From the NCBI GenBank assembly GCA_034670405.1, contig JAXDDX010000004.1, positions 4,260,001 to 4,324,000 on the forward strand: a stretch of DNA of 64,000 nt, in the 5' to 3' direction. Numbering within the stretch: position 1 is the first letter of the stretch; each line of letters opens with the position of its first letter. The notes beneath the pieces are model-generated. The model made no database searches. It was not told the origin of the DNA and saw only the letters and a list, made by a program, of their open reading frames with translations. Source of the stretch: Hoplostethus atlanticus (Eukaryota; Chordata; Actinopteri; Trachichthyiformes; Trachichthyidae). This document shows, piece after piece, positions 1-10,792 of the stretch. The position numbers and the translations under genes are program-made.

Positions 1-187
1 TTTCTCTCTCGCGCTCTCTCTCTCTCTCTGATGTGCTAGTTAGTAGAAATCTCTCTCTCTCTCTCTCTCTCTCTCTGATGTGCTAGTTAGTAAGAAGTAA
101 GAAGGTTGCTCTCTCTCCCTCTCAGAGGGGCGGGGATTCCTATTTTTCCGCCATGCAGACTGAGGTGTTTGTCTTATCTTTATAGCC
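1..187. repeat. CT microsatellite with duplicated unit; tmed8 5' flank
   Basis: The stretch is dominated by CT dinucleotides. Within it the unit GATGTGCTAGTTAGTA occurs twice (30-45 and 77-92), each copy following a CT run, so a block of about 47 bp has been duplicated in tandem. The remainder leads into the tmed8 start codon and probably includes its 5' UTR. The open frames here come from the dinucleotide repeat and are not genes. Confidence 0.8.
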
Positions 188-1645
188 ATGGAGAGATTAG
201 AGGCTACATCTGAGCTCCAGTCCAGGTTGTCATCTCTGTCTTTCTCATCTTTCCCTGGAATAACATCCAAGCACTGTGAGAACAGACCACTAGACAGGTA
301 ACCTGTTGCTGCTAAAAGAACTGCTGACCTACATGCAAGACAGAATAGAAAATGTATTGTTAGCTATACTTTTGCTAATTGTCTCAACATCACATGAATG
401 ATAATTTCTTGCTATTTGTGCTGATTGTATTATTTATACTATCTTTATTAAAGGCTCCAGAATACAGATCTTTCAGAGAGTTCTACTAATTCTACTATTA
501 GTTCTACTAATATGGATGGAGCCACCGAGGACTCCAGGCAACATGCTGAGGTTAGTAATATGGATATAAGTATGTCAGTTGAACAGTCAATCAGTGGTAA
601 TAAACAAGGCACTATAATGTGTGTGTTTTCAGGGTAATCAAGAGGCTCCCACTGAGCAAGCCCTGGGGGAAGGAGCTGGGGAGAACAACGCTGCTGGGAG
701 CTGTCAACTCTCCGCTGCGAAAAAAGGTGAGGGCCTGCTGGGTGTTGGTGCTTTGTTTCATCTATGATTTGGATTTAGACATTTCAAACATCTTAATAAT
801 GAATAACATTCTCTGAAAGATAAATACTCAATTTGATAAAGCTTGCCTAAACCAGATAAGAAAATATTAAAGTTCCTATCATGCTCGTTTCTGACACACT
901 GCCATTTGTTTTTCCTGATGGCAGCCCAAATGCCACCCCTGAAGCCTCCAACAACATGGACATCTGCTACACTGAAGGAGCTGAAGGCAAAGCTTCGGAT
1001 GGAGAAGGACAGCGTGGTGACGGTTTACAGGGGCGATATTATGACTGTTCATGTGCCCACCGTCCCTGAAGGCAAGCGAGTGTGCTGGGAGTTTGCTACA
1101 GACGGTTATGACATTGGCTTCGGAATATATTTTGACTGCACTCCTGTCACCAGCCGGTCTATCACGGTGCACATCAGTGAATCAAGTGATGATGAAGATG
1201 AAGAGGAGGAACTGGAGGGTCAGTGGAACTTTGCAGTTTAGAATTTGAAATAGCCTGAATTAGTATAGTATGAATTACTTTCACTGGAGACCATTCTGTT
1301 AAAAAGATTTGAGTCATTAGCACTTAATTCTGTTTCCGTCTAACTTATTTGTGTTTGGATATGTTTGTTTCTGGCTGGGATCTCGGGCAGTTTGTTGACT
1401 CTGTGGCACGTGTGCTTTCTGTTGCAGGACCTGTCAGTAGTGGAGATGTTGAAAAGGGTTCCAAAACCATGACCAACTCCAACCTGGGTGAGATCTTACC
1501 TGTATACCGTCAAGACAGCCACTTGTCAGTCAATGGGGGGAGTCATGAATTTCCAGGTGAAGGCACTTACCTACTGAAGTTTGATAACTCCTACTCACTT
1601 TGGCGAAATAAAACTCTGTACTACAGAGTTTATTACAGTGCCTGA
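188..1645 (+). CDS. tmed8: TMED8-like GOLD-domain protein
   Basis: Five coding exons (188-297, 454-550, 633-726, 925-1218, 1428-1645) join in frame to a 270-aa product; each junction has a GT donor, an AG acceptor and compatible phase. The N-terminal ~100 residues are low-complexity and rich in Ser, Thr, Glu and Ala. The last two exons carry a GOLD domain: [20 protein letters not shown], then [18 protein letters not shown], then [40 protein letters not shown] and the end. The acidic stretch inside the GOLD domain is typical of TMED8 and its relative ACBD3. GOLD domains mediate Golgi and secretory-pathway interactions; despite its name TMED8 lacks a transmembrane helix, and none is visible here. 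Human TMED8 is somewhat longer, mainly at the variable N-terminus. The start is the first ATG in frame with the exon-1 donor; an upstream alternative start was not excluded. Confidence 0.9.
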
Positions 1646-2825
1646 GAATCCTGTTCCTTGTTGTCTATGAATGTATAATTTACAAGACTATCACTCCCAA
1701 GAACTATGAACTATTTTTGATTCCATACTTGGTTAAAGAAAGGTATAATATGTAATGATTAACTATAGGCATATCTATTTTTATCACTATCAGCTTGTGT
1801 TGCCATGAGGCCACATGTTCAATTTATAAGGTCAGAGAATTTTCAATGCAACATTTGCTCCAATGTCTTACTGATAGATATTTTAAGAAGCCTTGCATAT
1901 GTGCCATGTTCCCATTAATATACTGTGCAATTAGATAAAGTACCTGTCATGAAATATATCTCGTCTTCAGCCGTAACATTTCTGTGGTAGCAGTAATCAG
2001 GGAACACCTGCACAAGATCCGCTTTGCAAGGCCAGGTGATAAATCAGCAGTGCTCTAAAGAAATGTGAGGATTTTTGTTTTGTGCGTGCACCTTTTCTGA
2101 TTAGGATTGCTATGTTGCTTTGTTATTGTTACTTATATTTACCCTACTGCTTTATGATCAAATGTTTCTTTAATCTACGTGAAATCTAATCATGTGAAAT
2201 AATGTCGCGAAATATAATCATCCGATCCAAATACTGTGCACAGCGAGTCCAATGTTTTATCTCCGTACTGTCGTTGTGGTGTGTTATTGGAACTTGTAAG
2301 TTGAAGGTCTGTAAGAATATTGAATGTACTGAACCAAGTGGTAACAGTCATCCAGAGCAGTTAACAGTGTGTTTTTTATGACACAAGTAAAAGCCATCCC
2401 TTATCACATGAAGCTCTTATTATGTAATATTGATTCAATATTTACATTTGCCTTGTCCCCATTTACTTTGTTGGTTGGGAGTTGATCTCAGAGGTCAACC
2501 GCAGGAGGCTGTTATGCCAATCTTATTATTTCATCTAAATGTTTTTTTGTGCAAATTATGGTCACTGTGTAATTGTTTTTGTATATCCTGTCTGTGTTGG
2601 GAATAGTTTTGTAACACATAGAATTTTATTGTATTGAATATCCCTTTTCCATCCTGGTTCTAACATTAATGCATTTACCTCATTCACTTGTGGTGTGCAT
2701 GTTCCCAAAGATCTCACAGATTTTGCTGCTAATGCTGTATACAATATAAAGCAACTGAATTAAAGCGTCCCATGTGTGCTGTACTGTACTTATGTTAAAA
2801 TGTGTTCCTGAAATTTGTATTCCAA

Positions 2826-2831
2826 AATAAA
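2826..2831 (+). promoter_or_regulatory. polyadenylation signal of tmed8
   Basis: Canonical AATAAA about 1.2 kb after the tmed8 stop codon and the best candidate for its 3' end. Confidence 0.6.
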
Positions 2832-3844
2832 GAGAATATTGTCTAGTTTTCCATGTGTTACTGTGTAGATTAATTCAGTATTTGTATTCATGTCATGGTC
2901 CCTGTGAAGATAAGTAGAATAGATGATAGTGTGGAAACTGTTGTACAGCAGGTGAACAGTACAACATGATTCACGTTGGAGATCTCATTAAGACTATTGG
3001 TGCACAGAGTCTCAACACAATTTGTCCATTTCCTCTGAGACGCCATCATTTGATAGCAGTCCCATCACTGATCCAGGATTAGAAAGTGCTTGGGGGATGG
3101 TCCCAAGTGTTTCCATTAAACTGACATTAGGGTATTGATGTAATTGTTACTGAGGTGGTGATGAAACCAGGTTTCATTATTAGCTCTCCCCAAAGGACAG
3201 AGAGCCCAGAATTACATCTAGTGTTACTGGTAGTCGTACATAATGTGCTTATTTAGCTAAAACACTTAGGCTAGTCCTGTTTCTGTATTATTCTATCCAA
3301 AACTTTGGCCTCCAACTACAGGATACTTTTAGCTAGAGACTCTGCTCTAACTTTAAAATGTTCGGATAGTACGAGATATGTGGATGTATTCAATGTTTTG
3401 ATACTCTTGATACTGATATTTAACTTTTATCTTTCCATAGAAACAAATGGCTCAGAGTGAATAGTGACATCCTGTGGTCAAATAAATCACCGCTGATTGA
3501 TTCCACACCTCCAGCTGCTCTCAGATAGCCAGTATATAGTAATTTATAGGTCGTTTACACAGGTGATGCAAGCCATTAATTAAGCAAAAATCCATGCGAG
3601 GTCGTGCTTCACCGTGATCTAAGCAAAGCATAGCCGCGTGCGGCATTTTGCTTTTATAAAATGGCAACAACACAGCATTGTTGTGAAAAGACAGCACACA
3701 TCTTCACTACAAGTTTTTTATACACTCAAAAGTACTGGTATGAGTGGTGATGCTCGGCTGGTGCATTCATATTGAAATCAACAGTTGTGCTGTCACAGGT
3801 GCGCGTTTATCAGGTATTTCACGACAGCGTCAAACGCGACTCAG

Positions 3845-3849
3845 CCAAT
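3845..3849 (+). promoter_or_regulatory. CCAAT box upstream of kelch gene
   Basis: CCAAT in the NF-Y-type context AGCCAATCAGA, about 230 bp upstream of the chosen kelch-gene start codon. Position and context fit a promoter element; function is inferred. Confidence 0.4.
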
Positions 3850-3951
3850 CAGAACACGTACCAAAAACCCACGTTGGTACGCACACAACTGTTGGGAGTT
3901 AGTGATCGGTAGAGTCGTCCTAAGTACTGTCGTCCATCACCCTCAAACAAC

Positions 3952-4185
3952 ATGGGGAGGTTGAATTTTTATGTGCTTTGGTCCCTACGTGACGCTCCCC
4001 GTCAGTTCATTAGGTATATATTGCAACCCCACACATCACGAGACCTTCCCACTGTAACACAGCCATTTAAACATGTCCTCCGCCCCCCGCAGCAAATCCA
4101 ACCGAAGGTGCTTTCAAGTCCACCTCCCACTGCCTCTACCCAAACAGCTGATAATCTTTGGTCTTGGAGAATGGAAATGCAGTGA
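3952..4185 (+). other. upstream overlapping ORF in kelch-gene leader
   Basis: An ATG-initiated 77-codon frame starts 121 bp before the kelch-gene ATG, runs in a different frame and overlaps its exon 1 until a TGA. If the transcript starts upstream of 3952, this uORF would be scanned first and could reduce translation. The peptide has no recognisable features. Transcription start is not known from the sequence. Confidence 0.35.
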
Positions 4186-7100
4186 AACAACCATCTCGGT
4201 CGAGGTTGTGGTCAGTGAAGAGGTAAAGGCCCAGAGGATTGGGACTCTGTCCTCTCACACGAGGTATGTCTGGGTGTCAGCTGTCACGCCGCTGTCAAAA
4301 TAAACGCACGTCTGAGTTGTATACTTTGAATACAGGTGTCTTACCTGGGAGGGCGACTGGAGCGCTGACATTGTCACAGTGGCAGCAGAGAAGAGAAGGA
4401 GAGGAGTTTATGGCAAGATTTTGCTCGCAGTTTGTGGAGAGGTTTGGGTTTTTCCTGTTAAAAACGGTGATGTACTGAGGAAACTGTGACCTCCAGGCGG
4501 TGATCACTATATTATGGCAAACACATCAATTATATTTTCAGAAAAGCATTACTTTTTGTTTTTGCCCTTAAGACCATTCCTACTGTTATCTAGACTATGC
4601 ATTTGTTGTTTTTATGTCAGCCTAAAAAAGCGCTTTAACTATTCTGCAAATACAAATGTTTAGGTTGCATGGGGCTCTTCCATGGCATTTTACAGTGCTG
4701 TTTCACAGTTTTGTTTCATGCAATGATTTGTGACCAGCCACAGGATAAAGCCGGCTTCATCAGTAGTACTCCACTAGTGCAAAGGAAATGTCTGTTCCCA
4801 GAGCAGCACATTGCCACTGATCTCTCCCACACATTACACCAAAGTTCTGGAAGTGAAAAGGTGAGGATTTTAACTAGGGTTAAAATTGAAGTTGTGTTGT
4901 TGCAAGGCCAGTGCAAACATGTCATGAATACTGTAATTTGTATTTTTGTGGTGAATGTCATTCCTTGTAGATAACGCCCAACTCCTCACACTTGGGAGAT
5001 AGTGTTTGCTATGCTGAGCTCCAAACTGAGAAGACAGAAACCCATGACTCCACATTGGGAAGTAAACCCCCTGTTTGGCCCACGGTAAGAGTCACGCTAA
5101 AGAATCTTAATAGTATTGTTGGTATGTGGGGTGAACGACTGATTGTGTGATGATGTCCTTTTGTCCATTTAAAGGACAAGACACCCAGGCGGACAGTTAT
5201 TTGCAAGAGAGGCCACCTCACATGGAGCTCTGAGGATATGGACAGTCTCAATGAGGACGTGCACCAAGCTTCAAGCCCCAAGAAATTGATGCTGTCAAGG
5301 ATGAACAGTCAAGAAGATAAGACCGCACAGATAAAGAATGAATGCAGAGCGGGTCAGAAAGCAAAACCACATTGTTTCTGAAAACACTGCACCCGCTGCG
5401 GTCACGGCCAATTCATGAATGTCGATTGACTTTCAGTGTGCCCGTCGAAGCGCTGGAGCCACACCATGTGTTTGAGTGACCCTGATACAGCCATTCTGAT
5501 TGGAGGGGAAACAACAGATCAAAACCACTGCAAGGACTCCCTGTGGAAGCTTGAGTTAGGTCAGTCGATTTTCTCATTTTATCTCTAGTTTGGGCTCTAG
5601 CTGGACATATATTGCCCAAAGGAGCGTCTTCATAAAGCATGTTCGCTCCCTGGATGACACCAATCATCATTCCCATTAGGTGCTTCCAAGAGATGCCAGT
5701 TTATGAACACCCCTGACATTTAAGTGTTTTTCCCCAAAGCAAGGGTCTAAAAAGTAATAAAGGCAAACAAGGAACCTCTCAAATATTTTTCTATACATTA
5801 AGTCACACATAGCTTTTTGAATTCTCCCCAGACAATGACTTCTGGTTCCCTATGAACTCCTCTACCTCTGGACCCATACCACCTTGTGCCCGCGGCCACT
5901 CTGCCACCTATGACCCTGACTCTAAGGCAGTCTTTGTGTACGGTGGCCTGAGGGAGAGTCAGCGCTACAGTGAGCTGTACATTCTTAACACTCTGACCTG
6001 GAAGTGGAAGCTTGTCACTGTGGGTTTGTTGCAAGTTATACACACAGTTTTAGTTCTCTTTGTTTTCAATTACTAGAGGGGATAGGAAATACTTGGTTTG
6101 AAAATACTTTTTTTTGTGTGTGGATATGCCCCTTCAGGCAAGAGGAAATGTTCCAACGTTGGCATATCACTCAGCAGCCTTTTACAAGAAAGAGCTTTTT
6201 ATCTTTGGCGGAGTTCAGCCAAGCCGTCATCCTGGGGATAAAGCCTGCAGTAATGTTCTGTACATTTTCAACCCAGAGTTTGAACTCTGGTACCAGCCCA
6301 TTGTGGAGGGGGACAGACCCCTGCCCCGGTTTGGGTCAGTGCACTATTGATTCAACACTATTCCAATATATTTGCCTGTTACCCAGGTACTTCTGTTAAA
6401 TGAACTCTTGACTGAGCATTAATTCCATTAAGCAGGCACTCGACCACACTACTCTCAGACAAGTTGATCATATTTGGTGGCCGGAAGACTGCAACCTATC
6501 TTAACGACCTCCACATTCTCGATCTTGGTAAGGTGGAGCTTCTTTGGCTGCATTAGGTGATCTTTTGGATTTCAGCCGTGTTTCAGCTTTGCACTAAAAT
6601 GTCATTTTCCTTTTTTATTGAGTGAAGGATTCATGGAGTACACAGCTGTGAAATGTGAGAACATGCCACCATTGCCTCGGGGGTGAGTAGTACATAACTG
6701 TTCAACCTTAAAGTTTTTTTATTGCTATGCCCATCTGTTTTAGCTATTTTTGGTATCTAGGGCAGACTGATATACTTGAATTAAATGTCTTAAAACTCAA
6801 AATATCAGTGTTGTGACAAATGATGCAGTCTTCCTACATCGGTCGTTGATTTCATATTTGTTGCTGACCACAGAGTAATCAAAATAAGTGAGTGGTTGCA
6901 TTCATTGCATTTATATTCTTTTCGACTGGTTTTAGATCAATAATTTTAGAGTTGACAAACCTCCTCCATCCCTGTATCTGGACAGGTTCCACGCAGCGCT
7001 CCCAGTGTCCGGCAACAGGATGTTAGTCAGTGGAGGCTGCAGTGCAATCGGAGCCTTGCAGGATGTACATATCTTCAATGTTGGTGAGTACTGTTGCCTT

Positions 7101-7530
7101 TACCCTGTCTTGTCATTTGTGCCACTTCCATCTATGTGCATATTGACTGAAAAAGAGTTAAAGTGATGCTAATTGTTATGGTTTGATATCCTCTGTGTTT
7201 GGTATTGTCACGAAATCATGGATATTTTCTGAGTCTCCTTGTTTGTTGTAAGTCTCTAATGTTTTGTACAATAAGAACTCCTGTCTTGGTTCCTCCTCAG
7301 ACACCAGTATGTGGAGTTCGGTGGCGTCTCCTCTGCTTTGTTCCAGGCCTCGTGCTGGACACAGCATAATAAACTTGGGCAACTCCATCCTTACGGACAC
7401 TGAGAAGCATAAGCAGGGTCAAAGTGTCAACATCCAATGCACACTCCTGGTGTTTGGTGGATCTGACTGCTCAGGAACTTTCTACAACGACACCATCAAG
7501 TGCAAAGTAGAAATCCCTGGTGAGAAGTGA
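4073..7530 (+). CDS. kelch-repeat protein, RABEPK-like propeller
   Basis: Twelve exons (4073-4263, 4336-4441, 4744-4860, 4971-5084, 5175-5352, 5437-5559, 5832-6019, 6138-6334, 6436-6527, 6628-6682, 6986-7083, 7301-7530) join in frame to 562 aa. From about residue 236 to the end the protein is a kelch beta-propeller: KRWSHTMC...AILIGGET, ARGHSATYD...VFVYGGLR, LAYHSAAF...LFIFGGVQ, FGHSTTLL...LIIFGGRK, GFHAALPV...MLVSGGCS, RAGHSIIN...LLVFGGSD. The ending (LLVFGG...YNDTIKCKVE) is like that of Rab9 effector RABEPK. The first ~235 residues have no kelch motif and I do not recognise them (TWEGDWSADIVTVAAEKRRR is typical), so the whole protein is longer than RABEPK. Kelch propellers bind protein partners; the partner is unknown here. 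The ATG at 4073 is chosen because its frame runs through the exon-1 donor, unlike the overlapping upstream ORF at 3952. No symbol is given. Confidence 0.85.
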
Positions 7531-8091
7531 CAGGCGAGACTCAAAGAAGAAATTATCTGGAATAGTTTTGTGCTCAACTGTGGAGGTGCTGTGAACCGAC
7601 CTGATAATGTAACAGGAAAATGCTGTCATCTTTAAGTGTATTTGTCTATAAAAGTGATTCTTCTACTTCAGAGTTAGCCCTCAGTATTGTTTGTATAGTT
7701 GACTTAAACAGATATTTTGTGTGCTGTATTCTGTAGCCCAGCCTGTTTTCTTTTCCTGGAGGGTGATGAAGTCATGATGTGTGGGAGTCATATGTGGTGT
7801 TGCCTCCAGCGATGAGGGACAACAGAATTTGACTTTATTTATAGTTACTTCCTTTTTCCTTTTATTTTAAGAGAATCTCTGATAACGATCACATTCCACC
7901 ACATATACTGTATGCTGCAAACGATGGGTTGAGGGGTTTTGCACTTTGCACAGTTAATCTCTATGTTTATGTCCTTAACTTCTTCCCCACAGATCACTAT
8001 GTATTAAAAGACACTATGCTGTTTTGACATATCTATATAGGGGAAGTCAGGGATTGGGTAAAAGGGGAAACAAAAAATGTATATTGATGAT

Positions 8092-8097
8092 AATAAA
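8092..8097 (+). promoter_or_regulatory. polyadenylation signal of kelch gene
   Basis: AATAAA about 560 bp after the kelch-gene stop codon, the first canonical signal on this strand before the convergent gene. Confidence 0.6.
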
Positions 8098-8168
8098 AAC
8101 ATTTTAACCCAAAAGGTTCCCTGTTATTTAAAGTAATGATATTGAAACAATATTACTATCAAAGGTAT

Positions 8169-8174
8169 TTTATT
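8169..8174 (-). promoter_or_regulatory. polyadenylation signal of gstz1
   Basis: AATAAA on the minus strand only 32 bp after the gstz1 stop codon, implying a very short 3' UTR. Confidence 0.65.
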
Positions 8175-8205
8175 GAATGTACAACGTGGCATCACTGTCA
8201 TGATC

Positions 8206-9988
8206 CTATGCACGCAGATCAACAGGTGTGTCTGGTTGGCAACATGGGTGGCTCACTTTGAAAGCCTCCATCTCCAGTAAGGTTTGGTTCAGCCTTTTGA
8301 TAGTTGGATATTGCCCGACATCCACTTTGAACCTGTTGGGGATGTGAAATTCACAGCAGATTATATCAGTGTCTTTGACGTGAGTCCTATGCTGTTCTTG
8401 TCTTGGAACAAAATCACCTCAAAGAATCGAATATATTAATTAAATGTGAAAAATGCCAGACTGGCCTGAGTAAATAACTCCTTTGAAAGACAGAATACCA
8501 TAAAATCGATGTTAGAAACTTGTATTGACCCCCAATGTGTTTGATTTTAGTAAAAAATTCAAGTAATAGTATTGTGTTGCAGTTATTGAATGATTGATGA
8601 CATACCTCTCTGCATTGTAGACTTGTGGGACCAGACAGATGTCAGCCATGGATAACTAAGAGGTAAGAGCTCAGTTATTAGATGTAAAGTATTGAACCTC
8701 TGCTATACATCACACTGTTACCATCCCCTTACCTCATCCCCTACGCAGTACGTCCCTGCTGTTTCCTTCAGAATAGGCTCTAGAGCTGGGAAAGTACAGC
8801 AGGTTGATTAATATTGTGATAGAAGCCTGATGGTGAGGAACTTTTAGAATAATTCTGGATGTCAAGTTGTAAAGACTGGCCTCCACCAACCTTGAAAACC
8901 ACGCTCAATGAAATGCTGTGCCCACTGCACCTTCTCTGCTCCCATCTTCTGGATCACATACAGGTTCTGAAACAGAATCAGGAAAGTGAATACTGTGAAG
9001 TTAGCAATGTTGTGATAGGTACAATTTGGCCATTTAATAGGTGAACTAGTGTTTTGGAAATAAAACTACCCTTGTCTCTGTAATCTATTGTTAGTCTGAA
9101 TTTTATGAAGTATAAATATTGACTAGTCTGCTTTGGTGTGACAGTTTTTCATTTTGTGCTGTGATGTGCTCACCTGTAGAGGCTGTATCCCAGAAACAAT
9201 GAGGTCAGATATCATCCGAACCTGGGCACGTTTCTTTGGGTCTGTGGGAAGAAGCCTGGGTCCTGGTCTGGTCTCCTCAACGTACTGGATCACTGCCAGC
9301 TGCGTGAGCAAATAACACATTTTCAGCAGACTCATTCAGTGAACTACATAAAATTGGTTTTGTTGGACGAAATGGGTGAGGAGATTGGAAACTTACTGAC
9401 TGAGACAGGGTGATGCCATCAATTTCAACTGCAGGAACTTGTTGCATAGGGTTTAATGCCTTGTATTGGTCTGTAAGCTTGAGCACACAGAGGATTTTCA
9501 TGAGACTCCTGCAGTTCATCCTTTTATATCCATGTCAAATATTTCATATTTTATTACATGATGGTTCAATTAATTCCTTGGCATGTTTGCTTAGCACAAG
9601 GAATGCTACAGTGCAGTGCTACAATATGTCATGCTTTAGATTTTTACATGGATCATATGAATCTGTCCACTGTACCTGCTGACCTCCATCTTTGATCAGA
9701 TTGACTGGAACCTGGTCATATTCAATACCTTTAAGAGCAAAAGCTGGTGCACAAGATGTTAATTATCACATTGGCTCAAAACCAAAGTAACAGCACATAA
9801 GCAGTCAAATCCCATGGCGTGACTTACCAATTCGAACCCTCCAGGAGCAGGAGCTTCTGAAGTATCCATGAAGAATAGGCTAAATAAGAAGCCAAAAACA
9901 AAACGTCAGTGCATGAAAACCATCACATCTTTTCTCATCAAAATCAACTTTGTGGTTTCTGCTGGTTCACCTTGTTTTGGGCTGCCAT
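8206..9988 (-). CDS. gstz1: glutathione S-transferase zeta / maleylacetoacetate isomerase
   Basis: Nine exons in minus-strand order (9971-9988, 9828-9879, 9676-9743, 9397-9477, 9174-9299, 8891-8966, 8733-8785, 8606-8655, 8206-8332) give 216 aa, the usual vertebrate GSTZ1 length. The enzyme isomerises maleylacetoacetate to fumarylacetoacetate in phenylalanine and tyrosine breakdown, in cytosol and mitochondria, with glutathione as cofactor. The zeta-class active-site motif SSCSWR lies at residues 15-20. The glutathione-site segment [14 protein letters not shown] and [19 protein letters not shown] follow, and the C-terminal half has [20 protein letters not shown] and ends PDTPVDLRA as in known orthologues. 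The first coding exon encodes only MAAQNK; its ATG is the only one in frame with the donor. The gene is head-to-head with aldh6a1 and its last exon lies close to the 3' end of the convergent kelch gene. Confidence 0.95.
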
Positions 9989-10792
9989 AGTTTTCAGAAA
10001 ATCGTGAGTTCAACTACATTGAATCAACTATTGCCAGTAGTTTTTCTAGAGAGCTGGGCACAAATATCTCATCATCTGGCGGCCAATAGGATGTGCTCCC
10101 TAAAATCCCTCCTACCTAGTCTTTGGTCCATGACTAAGCACTTTCGGGGGTTCATATGTTTCACATTAGCGAGCTAGTGGACAAAATGTTACAAATAATA
10201 GTGACATTACAATACCTTAGCGAGGCAAGCAAATGACAAGTGCATTGTAGTGGATGCAATAACGTATCACTTTTATTTTGATAAGCTTTCAGACTACGCT
10301 TGCGAGAGGTCGATTACATTTCACAGCAATGCCATACTTCTGTCTTCTATGGTGGGTGAATGCTTTTCTGTAGGCCTAGAGCATCTTGAAGGTAAAACTC
10401 GAAGTCCTAACAACAAAGCTAGCTCTGCCTATTCACAATATTGTAGTTTATTGTCTCAGTTCAGCGCAGAGGTTGTACAATGTCCAGCCAGTTAATGCAA
10501 GACGGGCTAGGTGTTTTTAATCCAATGGTTGGTTGCAACTAAGGCGGGGTTTTCTAAAATCTCAAATCAGGAGTGGGCAGCGAACATTAACACGTAACCA
10601 ATCAGACTGCTTTATTTATGGGCGTGCTCACGTGGAGCAAATAGCAAGCCACCTTTTTCCTTAGATCCCGCCCACTTCTAAATCCTAGTTTAGGAAGGAG
10701 AATAATGAACGCTGTCTCTCGGCCGCGGTCCTACCTGTAGGTTTGCTGTGTAATCTTGGACAAATCAAGTACATAAATTTAACGTTTCCACC
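9989..10792. promoter_or_regulatory. shared 5' region of gstz1 and aldh6a1
   Basis: About 800 bp separate the two divergent start codons. It holds CCAAT boxes at 10522-10526 and 10598-10602 (AACCAATCAGA) and a short GC-rich patch near 10720 (CTCGGCCGCGG). This suits a bidirectional housekeeping promoter. gstz1 may have a leader intron here; I could not place its transcription start. Confidence 0.5.

Larger units (their letters stand above)
1646..4072. other. tmed8 3' UTR, then intergenic DNA and kelch-gene 5' region
   Basis: The tmed8 3' UTR probably runs to about 2850, just past an AATAAA at 2826-2831. From there to about 3900 I see no gene-like signal. A CCAAT box (CCAATCAGA, 3845-3853) and an ORF starting at 3952 mark the likely promoter and 5' UTR of the following kelch gene. 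Confidence 0.6.
7531..8205. other. convergent 3' ends of the kelch gene and gstz1
   Basis: No coding signal. A plus-strand AATAAA at 8092-8097 serves the kelch gene and a minus-strand AATAAA (TTTATT at 8169-8174) serves gstz1. The two cleavage sites should lie within about 50 bp of each other. Confidence 0.65.

Noticed and set aside
40..270. 76-codon minus-strand frame with Arg-Glu repeats
   Set aside because: It is translated CT repeat and antisense to tmed8 exon 1.
3540..3870. Possible DNA transposon fragment before the kelch gene
   Set aside because: The sequence has a transposon-like feel (short palindromic bits near 3640-3690), but I could not find matching terminal repeats or a target duplication.
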